Source: a bacterium
GTDB taxonomy: Bacteria; Zixibacteria; MSB-5A5; GN15; FEB-12
Assembly: GCA_030612965.1 (NCBI GenBank)
Contig: JAUWMW010000015.1
Coordinates: forward strand, 1-19,940
Length of the DNA stretch: 19,940 bases
Direction of reading: 5' to 3'
Shown: piece by piece, positions 15,002 through 19,940 of the stretch
How positions within the stretch are numbered: position 1 is the first letter of the stretch
How the letters are laid out: every line of letters begins with the position of its first letter
Program-made: the position numbers and the translations under genes
The notes under the pieces: generated by a model
The model's input: the letters and a program-made list of their open reading frames with translations, nothing else
The model's database searches: none
Told to the model about the DNA's origin: nothing

Positions 15002-15786
15002 CCGCCGATATCGTCTTTTCGAGCGGTGTCTTTCTTGCCGGTCAGTCTTACGATGATAATGGATATCTCATACAATATGTAAACCGGGCCGGCCAGAAGA
15101 ACCTGCGTGAAGATATCCGGTGGTGTAATAATAGCGCCGGCGATCAGGATTACCACGATGGCGTAGCGGCGACCTTTGGCCAGGAGTGGCGCCGTGACGA
15201 TCCCTAAGCGGCCGAGGAAATAGGTTACCACCGGCAATTCGAACCCGGTGCCAAAGGCTACCATCAGCAATCCTGCGAAACTGATATAGCTGCCGACTGT
15301 AATGATGGGATTGAGCAGTCCTTCGGAGAAGCCGATCAGGAACTTCAAGGCTAACGGCAGCACCATCCAATAGCAAAACCCGGCGCCGACCAGAAACAGC
15401 AGAGTTGAGACTAACACCAGAGGCAACACCGCCGCTTTCTCCCTCTGGTATAGTCCCGGTGCAACGAACGACCAGAACTGATAGAACACAACCGGCAAAG
15501 CAACCAGGAATCCCGTTATCAGGGACACTTTCATGTAGGCGTAGAATGATCCCGTAACCTCGGTGAAGTGCAACTCGGTGTCGCCCAGAGGCAGGACCAG
15601 AAAGTCAAACAGCTCATTGCGAAAATAGAAAGCCGCACCGGCCAGGAGCACGACGGACACAATCGACTTCAACAGTCGCCAGCGAAGCTCCTCCAGATGA
15701 TCCAGAAACGGCATACCGGATGATCCGGTGTCCTTCTCCTCACGGTTCTGATCTTGATCCGGTCGGTCTGTCATAGCTGATAACAT
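14998..15786 (-). CDS. tatC: TatC, twin-arginine translocase subunit
   Basis: TatC is the inner-membrane signal-peptide receptor of the Tat pathway, which exports folded proteins. The 262-aa protein has six predicted membrane helices. Family motifs are present: HLEELRWRL (30-38), FVAPGLYQREK (107-117), FELP with E183, and ITPPDIFTQ (220-228). N- and C-terminal tails are charged and cytoplasmic. The start at ATG 15786 lacks a clear ribosome site, and an ATG at 15774 is possible. No tatA or tatB is in the window, so the partner must be encoded elsewhere. The length is normal. Confidence 0.96.
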   Translation of the reverse strand: MLSAMTDRPDQDQNREEKDTGSSGMPFLDHLEELRWRLLKSIVSVVLLAGAAFYFRNELFDFLVLPLGDTELHFTEVTGSFYAYMKVSLITGFLVALPVVFYQFWSFVAPGLYQREKAAVLPLVLVSTLLFLVGAGFCYWMVLPLALKFLIGFSEGLLNPIITVGSYISFAGLLMVAFGTGFELPVVTYFLGRLGIVTAPLLAKGRRYAIVVILIAGAIITPPDIFTQVLLAGPVYILYEISIIIVRLTGKKDTARKDDIGG

Positions 15787-15848
15787 TCGTTATTGAACGG
15801 TGAAATGTCAAACGGAATGTTGCTTCAACAAACCTGCGCAGTACAACC

Positions 15849-15880
15849 TCACCCTGAATGGTAGAACGTCACCCTGAGCG
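15849..15880 (+). repeat. Two degenerate half-copies of the hairpin repeat
   Basis: TCACCCTGAATG and CGTCACCCTGAGCG match the left arm and loop start of the full copy at 15889. The three TCACCCTGA starts are 20 and 22 bp apart (15849, 15869, 15891), a short degenerate tandem series of half-elements. Confidence 0.6.
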
Positions 15881-15888
15881 GCACAACC

Positions 15889-15915
15889 CGTCACCCTGAG
15901 CGCAGTCGAAGGGCG
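15889..15915 (+). repeat. Interspersed hairpin repeat, copy 2
   Basis: CGTCACCCT, loop GAGCGCAGTCGA (15898-15909), then AGGGCG. The inner CCCT/AGGG pairs perfectly; the outer arm is imperfect. It is in the opposite orientation to copies 3 and 5. Confidence 0.65.
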
Positions 15916-15976
15916 CTACGGCTTAACCCGTGCGCGGCGTTGTGTTGTTGTTGTGGCTGAGTCTTCAATCTTGTAG

Positions 15977-16028
15977 GTCAGGATCCTTGTAGAGCATCTC
16001 ATGATACTCTACATCATTGGAACCTGAC
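15977..16028. repeat. Two-tier inverted repeat (stem-loop)
   Basis: GTCAGG (15977-15982) pairs with CCTGAC (16023-16028). Inside it TGTAGAG (15988-15994) pairs with CTCTACA (16007-16013) around a 12-nt loop. The function is unknown; it may be a small structured or mobile remnant. Confidence 0.5.
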
Positions 16029-16041
16029 AATGGCAGGATCA

Positions 16042-16061
16042 CAGTCCGCCGCGGCGGACTG
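16042..16061. repeat. Perfect 20-bp palindrome
   Basis: CAGTCCGCCGCGGCGGACTG equals its own reverse complement over all 20 bases with no spacer. It could be a dimeric protein site or a cruciform/hairpin repeat core. Confidence 0.7.
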
Positions 16062-16129
16062 GTCTACGACCTGTCACATCCGTCATCTCTGAAAGCGCGC
16101 TTCGCGTGACCGCGGCAATCTCATCTTGT

Positions 16130-16159
16130 CCTCATGCTTCGACTCCGCTCAGCATGAGG
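16130..16159 (-). repeat. Interspersed hairpin repeat, copy 3
   Basis: On the plus strand CCTCATGCT (16130-16138) pairs perfectly over 9 bp with AGCATGAGG (16151-16159) around the 12-nt loop TCGACTCCGCTC. The loop is the reverse complement of GAGCGGAGTCGA seen in copy 1. Confidence 0.75.
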
Positions 16160-16195
16160 TTAGCAACGCGCGAAGCTCGAAAAACAGACTTGCCT

Positions 16196-16210
16196 GTCAC
16201 CCTGAGCGAG
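16196..16210 (+). repeat. Partial copy of the hairpin repeat
   Basis: GTCACCCTGAGCGAG repeats the left arm and first loop bases of the full copy that begins 19 bp later at 16215, and then diverges. Confidence 0.55.
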
Positions 16211-16214
16211 CAAC

Positions 16215-16244
16215 TGTCACCCTGAGCGCAGTCGAAGGGCGACA
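16215..16244 (+). repeat. Interspersed hairpin repeat, copy 4
   Basis: TGTCACCCT, loop GAGCGCAGTCGA, AGGGCGACA. The arms pair over 9 positions with a single A-C mismatch, which becomes a G-U pair on the minus strand. Confidence 0.72.
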
Positions 16245-16254
16245 CGGTCAACGT

Positions 16255-16286
16255 ACGTCATACTTCGACTTCGCTCAGCATGACGT
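16255..16286 (-). repeat. Interspersed hairpin repeat, copy 5
   Basis: ACGTCATACT (16255-16264) pairs with AGCATGACGT (16277-16286) over 10 positions with one mismatch, around loop TCGACTTCGCTC. The outer arm differs from copy 3 on both sides in a way that keeps pairing. Confidence 0.72.
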
Positions 16287-16356
16287 TGAGAACTCAGGCA
16301 CCGCTCTCAATTGCGGGATAATATATGGGTTTGGAGGAGGTTGGAAAGTTTTTTGT

Positions 16357-16380
16357 GGGGGGCCGTCGAGACGGCCCCCC
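16357..16380 (-). terminator. GC-rich hairpin after the dockerin-like gene
   Basis: GGGGGGCCGTC and GACGGCCCCCC form an 11-bp stem with a 2-base gap (in practice a tetraloop), 15 bp past the stop codon of the minus-strand gene ending at 16395. On the minus strand it is followed by ACAAAAAAC instead of a U-tract, so it is terminator-like or an mRNA-stabilising end, not a classical intrinsic terminator. Confidence 0.5.
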
Positions 16381-16394
16381 AAAGGATTGGTTAG

Positions 16395-16955
16395 CTACGG
16401 ACACGGCAACGGTGCTGGACCTCCGTTGAACATGTAATCAACCAGATAGACCAGGTCCGAGATGTCTATGTCATCCGATCCTTCATCAGGCGGTGTTGCC
16501 GGGCCGCTGCCATCGACATTGGCTTCTTCCCAACACGTCGGTGCCGGCCCACTGGTAAACATATAGTCCACCAGAAAGACCAGATCGGAGATGTCGATAG
16601 CGTCGCCAACATCGTAATCAACATTGCCCCGTATCGGACCCATGCAGCAAGTGCCACCGCCGCCTTCGAACTCTTGCCAAAAACCGTGGCTGAGGCCATA
16701 ATTGGTCGAACTGCCCGATCCGACGGCGGTTTGCGCCACTGTACCGTTTAGTCGATAATTGGTTGAACTGCCGTCATCACCTCCGCCGGATAACACCTGC
16801 CAGTTGATTTCTTCGCCGGAATGCGGTGTTGATACGGTCGCGGGTGCCTGTACCAATGCATCACTCTGGCTGCCCTTGATCGCATGGACGGTCCCAGTCA
16901 GCAAGGCGAACAACAGGATAAACCACGTGAGTAATCCTATGTGTTTCACATACAT
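16395..16955 (-). CDS. Exported protein with two dockerin-like calcium-binding repeats
   Basis: This protein has 186 aa. A signal peptide (1-25, cleavage after VHA) is followed by a Gly/Ser region with a repeated GSSTNY motif (62-67 and 81-86) and GFWQEF. Two dockerin-type repeats then appear: GNVDYDVGDAIDISDLVFLVDYMF (given in parts: GNVDYDVGD, then IDISDLVFLVDYMF) at about 110-133, and a second at 145-177 with an enlarged loop. Each ends in x-GPAP. The Asp pattern fits EF-hand-like calcium loops. No cohesin is seen; in this bacterial group such repeats commonly end surface or secreted proteins. The start at ATG 16955 has GGAG seven bases upstream, two bases after the previous stop, so it is co-translated with the 557-aa neighbour. 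Confidence 0.85.
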   Translation of the reverse strand: MYVKHIGLLTWFILLFALLTGTVHAIKGSQSDALVQAPATVSTPHSGEEINWQVLSGGGDDGSSTNYRLNGTVAQTAVGSGSSTNYGLSHGFWQEFEGGGGTCCMGPIRGNVDYDVGDAIDISDLVFLVDYMFTSGPAPTCWEEANVDGSGPATPPDEGSDDIDISDLVYLVDYMFNGGPAPLPCP

Positions 16956-16957
16956 AT

Positions 16958-18631
16958 CTATTCTCCATGCGTATCGGCTGCTTCTTCGAGTTCTCTTTTA
17001 AGCAGGTGATGATCAACATGTTTATCTAAACCAAATCCATATAAATCCGGATGGCGGTATAGACCTCTTTCGTACGGTTTCTTTTCCACTTCAATCTGTA
17101 TACGATTGGCTTCAGCCCATTTGTCATGACGAATACCGGTCACTTGCCAGGATACCTTCATGCCTGGCTCACCGCCGGAAATCTCAAAACTGTTGCCGGA
17201 CATCTCACGGGCAATATACAAGTTTGGCCCAGGTGCACCTATTGGCGTCAGTTGGTAGCGGAAATTCATATTAAGAGCTTCAAAGTATTCTGGCATATCT
17301 ACCGTAGCCTCGCCATTGGCGTCTAGCGTTACATTTCCATTGTAGACATTCATCATATCAGGTGATTCTACAATGCTGTGCTGAAGGTACTTACCTGCTG
17401 GATCAAGAGGATGGTCTATCTTGATGGAAGCGCCCGATTTTGAAATTGTACCGGTTACCTCTACATCACCACTGAAATAGCCCGCGTACGTATTGTTTCC
17501 ACCGTCCGATGCACGACCATAGATACCTATGGCATCACCCGTGTATGCCCATTCCGCCCAACCATAGACACCTATAGCATCCCCCGGCACGTCGTGAACA
17601 TAAGCCTTAAGACCAATGCCATCATTTTGTAACTGACTAACATTAGCCTCGAAAGCATAACCATCATATCCATAACTACATCCACTACGGACGCCAACGA
17701 GTCGGCCCGTCGATTTGTTGTTCCCACTCGCACTGGCTCTAATAGCATAAACATCGACATCTAATTGAGCGGTCCCCCTGTATTGTGCGTTTGATTTAAG
17801 ACCTACAATATCACCAGAACCCCTCTGAAATGCAACTATTTCCACACCTTCAACATCCATGGTAGTATCATAATCATGCATAACTGTGAGTAGTGACATA
17901 TCCCAACTTCCAATACTACTACCTATCTGTACTCTATTGTCAGATACCTTCATAGTGCTGTCACCAAACGTGATGTTACTGAAAACCGTATCGTCGATTG
18001 TGGTGTTCAGATACTGGGGGTGATCATCATCGAGTAAACCTGATAGTTCCCCGTGATCTGTAACTCCGCCACCGCCAACGGAGTCTTTTACGCAGACCAC
18101 ACTGCCGTCTTCATTAACCTGGCTGATATAGTATCCCGGCGCGCAGGTTCCGTCAACACGAAGCTGGACTTCACTTGAACTGACCTCAGTCGCTCCAATC
18201 GAACCGGGTGGTACACTTGTAGCTTCAGCAGCATACTGTGCTGAATCAGCCCTCAGGGCCTGATAGGCATACGCCACCGAAAGAACCCTGGTGCGGGGGC
18301 TAATCTCGGGATCAACGCCGACCGTAATACCCAGGTACCGGGTTGTGTCGCCTTCGAAGAGGTCGTGCGGGAAGGATGGCGACGTGCCAAGCTGGTAGGT
18401 GAACAGTCCGTCGGTAACGGTCACCGACTGATAGCCACTGTACCAGAGTGAGTCATCGCCAGCAGCGCTGCCGTAGATCTTGAACTTGATTAGATAGGGG
18501 CCGTCAGCGACCGGCGTGCCAGTGTCGTCTGTCAACCTCCCCTGGTAATTGATCATCTGCGGCACGTCGGCGGTGATTGCTGCCGCCAGAATCAGGGCCG
18601 TGACAACCTGCATTAGAACGATGCGTTTCAT
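16958..18631 (-). CDS. Exported surface protein with tail-fibre-like repeats
   Basis: This protein has 557 aa. A signal peptide (1-21, MKR then a hydrophobic stretch ending AITA) precedes an N-terminal domain opening INYQGRLTDDTG and running to VLSVAYAYQA. A linker is followed by HGELSGLLDDDHPQYL (193-208), a motif familiar from phage tail-fibre-type proteins. The middle (about 215-390) is beta-rich with a tandem GDAIGVYGWA / GDAIGIYGRA repeat (350-373). The C-terminal part has KIDHPLDPAGKYLQHS and ESPDMMNVYNGNV, then a charged tail. No catalytic motif is recognised and the function is unknown. Start is set by GAGGAGGT five bases before ATG 18631. It is the first gene of a two-gene operon with the dockerin-like protein. 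The stretch 17761-17940 is notably AT-rich. Confidence 0.85.
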   Translation of the reverse strand: MKRIVLMQVVTALILAAAITADVPQMINYQGRLTDDTGTPVADGPYLIKFKIYGSAAGDDSLWYSGYQSVTVTDGLFTYQLGTSPSFPHDLFEGDTTRYLGITVGVDPEISPRTRVLSVAYAYQALRADSAQYAAEATSVPPGSIGATEVSSSEVQLRVDGTCAPGYYISQVNEDGSVVCVKDSVGGGGVTDHGELSGLLDDDHPQYLNTTIDDTVFSNITFGDSTMKVSDNRVQIGSSIGSWDMSLLTVMHDYDTTMDVEGVEIVAFQRGSGDIVGLKSNAQYRGTAQLDVDVYAIRASASGNNKSTGRLVGVRSGCSYGYDGYAFEANVSQLQNDGIGLKAYVHDVPGDAIGVYGWAEWAYTGDAIGIYGRASDGGNNTYAGYFSGDVEVTGTISKSGASIKIDHPLDPAGKYLQHSIVESPDMMNVYNGNVTLDANGEATVDMPEYFEALNMNFRYQLTPIGAPGPNLYIAREMSGNSFEISGGEPGMKVSWQVTGIRHDKWAEANRIQIEVEKKPYERGLYRHPDLYGFGLDKHVDHHLLKRELEEAADTHGE

Positions 18632-18940
18632 GTCGTACCTCCTCTGGTACTTTTGTTTGTATCTTGGTGAGATTATCTGTCTAACTAAGACGCTCCTCCG
18701 TCATGGACAGGTTCGCGACACGTATTTGAAGAGAGCTCTGCTATGTTCAGTTCGCAGGAACACTCTGTTGGTGCATCAGAGGTGCGAGTGCAACCTGACT
18801 ATATGCAATCGCTATAATATAGCACACAATAGCCCTTTTATCAAGGCTTTTGCCCCCCCACAAAACTCCTTACCAACCCTCCGATTTTTCGTTACATTGA
18901 GCAACATGAGAAAAGAACTTCCCCACCCAAGGAGACAACC
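18632..18940. other. Divergent intergenic region
   Basis: This 309-bp region must hold the promoters of the minus-strand surface-protein operon and the plus-strand peptidase gene. I see no gene. A 13-bp palindrome GCTATA-A-TATAGC at 18811-18823 contains TATAAT-like sequences on both strands, but no good -35 partner was found for either direction. A C-tract (seven C) lies near 18853. Confidence 0.5.
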
Positions 18941-19940
18941 GTGAGCGTTCGCATCGTCGTTTCACTTCTCACCATGCTGCTCATAGCAACCGCCGCCACT
19001 CAGGGCGAACCGACGACAGACGGAGCGGTAAGTACAGAACTGATCGAACAGTATCAGAAACGACTGGAAGCCGACGGTGACCCGGCCTTCCTGATCAACG
19101 CCATCACCAACAACAAAATCAAAGACCTATCGCTGAACCGTGAACTGCTGTTGACTCACAACGATATCGTGAATCATTCCCTGAAGTCGGCCGGCATCAC
19201 GAATCAAAAAGGCTCCGGACGCTGCTGGATGTTCGCCGGGTTCAATGTCCTCACGCCCGACCTCGCCACCAAAATGAAGCTGAGCAAGTTCGAGTTGTCG
19301 CAATCATGGCTGGCGTTCTGGGACAAGATGGAGAAGTCGAACCTCTTTCTCGAAGATATCATCCGGCTGGCCGACAAGCCGATCAACGACCGCGAGCTAC
19401 AGATTGTTCTGGAAAGCCCCATCGGTGACGGTGGCTGGTGGCATTACTTCGCCGGTCTGGTCGACAAGTACGGCGTGGTGCCGATCAGCGCTATGCCGGA
19501 AACCAAACAGTCCAGCAGCACCGGGATGCTCAACAAGCTGGCCACATCCAAGCTCCGTGGTTTTGCTTCGGAGTTGCGTCAGATGCATATCGACGGCAAA
19601 AAAGAGAAGGACCTGCGTAAGCGCAAAGAGGCCATGCTGGCCGATATCTACACGATCCTTGTTTACACCTACGGCCAACTCCCAACCGAGTTCACTATCC
19701 GCTATGAGCCGACTGAGAAGGATGACAAGAAGGACGATGCCGACTCGACCGACCAGGACGTAGGCGAAAACGAAGCCGAACATGACGATGAGGATGACGA
19801 CAAGGACGACAAACCGGAGATTATTGAGGCCAGGTACACCCCTGCTTCGTTCTATGAAGAGTTCTTTGACGCTGAACTGCCGGAGTACGTGGCGCTGTGC
19901 AACAACCCGACCCGCGAGTACGGTACGCTCTATCAGATAG
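18941..19940 (+). CDS. Secreted C1B cysteine aminopeptidase, PepC/bleomycin hydrolase family (partial at right edge)
   Basis: 333 codons are visible and open at the window edge. The start is GTG at 18941, with AAGGAG six bases upstream. Residues 1-20 are a signal peptide-like hydrophobic stretch (VRIVVSLLTMLLIATAAT), unusual because PepC is normally cytoplasmic. The catalytic Cys C95 and oxyanion Gln Q89 are in NQKGSGRCWMFAGFN, the family motif. Further family-like segments are ELSQSWLAFWDKMEKSN, DGGWWHYFAGLVDKYGVVP and the TPASFYEEFF region. An acidic insertion (about 257-296, Asp/Glu/Lys-rich) sits between IRYEPT and IEARYTP, where PepC normally has a short loop. The His and Asn of the triad lie beyond the edge. 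The reaction is removal of N-terminal residues from peptides, here probably in the periplasm or outside the cell. Confidence 0.88.
   Translation, partial: MSVRIVVSLLTMLLIATAATQGEPTTDGAVSTELIEQYQKRLEADGDPAFLINAITNNKIKDLSLNRELLLTHNDIVNHSLKSAGITNQKGSGRCWMFAGFNVLTPDLATKMKLSKFELSQSWLAFWDKMEKSNLFLEDIIRLADKPINDRELQIVLESPIGDGGWWHYFAGLVDKYGVVPISAMPETKQSSSTGMLNKLATSKLRGFASELRQMHIDGKKEKDLRKRKEAMLADIYTILVYTYGQLPTEFTIRYEPTEKDDKKDDADSTDQDVGENEAEHDDEDDDKDDKPEIIEARYTPASFYEEFFDAELPEYVALCNNPTREYGTLYQI

Larger units (their letters stand above)
15787..16394. other. Repeat-rich intergenic region, no genes
   Basis: These 608 bp contain no credible coding sequence. They hold four hairpin repeats of one family (15889-15915, 16130-16159, 16215-16244, 16255-16286), partial copies of the same family, a two-tier stem-loop (15977-16028), a perfect 20-bp palindrome (16042-16061) and a GC-rich hairpin next to the end of the downstream gene (16357-16380). 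A TTGACA on the minus strand at 15806-15811 has no usable -10 before tatC. Confidence 0.7.

Noticed and set aside
15783..15811. TTGACA on the minus strand upstream of tatC as a promoter
   Set aside because: At normal spacing the -10 would be GAATGT, overlapping the tatC start codon and matching poorly.
15849..16286. Repeat cluster as a CRISPR array
   Set aside because: Units differ in orientation and spacing, are only about 30 bp with variable arms, lack regular spacers and there are no cas genes.
18811..18823. Palindrome GCTATAATATAGC as a divergent promoter pair
   Set aside because: It has -10-like sequences on both strands but no matching -35 at 16-18 bp on either side.
18906..18944. 12-codon upstream ORF ending GTGA over the peptidase start
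   Set aside because: It contains the peptidase ribosome site and has no ribosome site of its own; attenuation-type features are absent, so chance is likelier.
19397..19783. 128-aa minus-strand ORF opposite the peptidase gene
   Set aside because: The plus strand encodes a clear C1B peptidase with catalytic motif and ribosome site; the minus frame is its shadow.

Overview
The window comes from a Gram-negative-type, flagellated bacterium of roughly 50-55% GC. The best guess at lineage is the FCB group, possibly a candidate phylum such as Zixibacteria. The clues are a secreted protein with dockerin-like repeats ending in VDYMF-x-GGPAP, and its neighbour, a cell-surface protein with an INYQGRLTD opening and a KIDHPLDP-K-Y-L module. 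This assignment is from memory of family style, with no search behind it. Almost everything from 1 to 18631 is on the minus strand; one gene at the right edge is on the plus strand.

Region 1 (1-1592, minus): a soluble PAS histidine kinase, one-base overlapped with a response regulator that runs off the left edge. It is an NtrB/NtrC- or FleS/FleR-style pair.

Region 2 (1868-12166, minus): a compact 12-gene cluster. In transcription order it encodes a GAF + PP2C (RsbU/SpoIIE-like) phosphatase, an RsbW-like kinase, a STAS antagonist, a long HEAT-repeat protein, two stand-alone receivers, CheR, two CheY proteins, CheZ, CheA and CheB. Genes overlap or are at most about 60 bp apart. An excellent sigma-28 (FliA) promoter, TAAA...GCCGATAC with an 11-nt spacer, sits directly before the phosphatase gene. 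The cluster therefore joins a serine-phosphorylation partner switch to a chemotaxis signalling core and probably fires with late flagellar genes. No CheW and no chemoreceptor are present. CheA appears to lack the P2 domain. CheB carries Asn where its catalytic Asp is expected. This cluster is the best candidate in the window for an unusual system.

Region 3 (12270-15786, minus): housekeeping genes. These are Der GTPase, a DUF512-type radical SAM protein, tRNA-Gly(CCC) with its own sigma-70 promoter overlapping the tatC stop codon, and TatC.

Region 4 (15787-16394): a gene-free stretch of about 600 bp filled with interspersed hairpin repeats. Their 12-nt loop (GAGCG-N-AGTCGA) is constant and their arms vary but keep pairing. 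Another copy lies at 1713-1744 between the che cluster and the kinase gene. A perfect 20-bp palindrome and other stem-loops are also there.

Region 5 (16395-18631, minus): two exported surface proteins in one operon. Region 6 (18632-18940) is a divergent intergenic region. Region 7 (18941 to the right edge, plus) is the start of a secreted C1B cysteine aminopeptidase (PepC/bleomycin hydrolase family) with an unusual acidic insertion.
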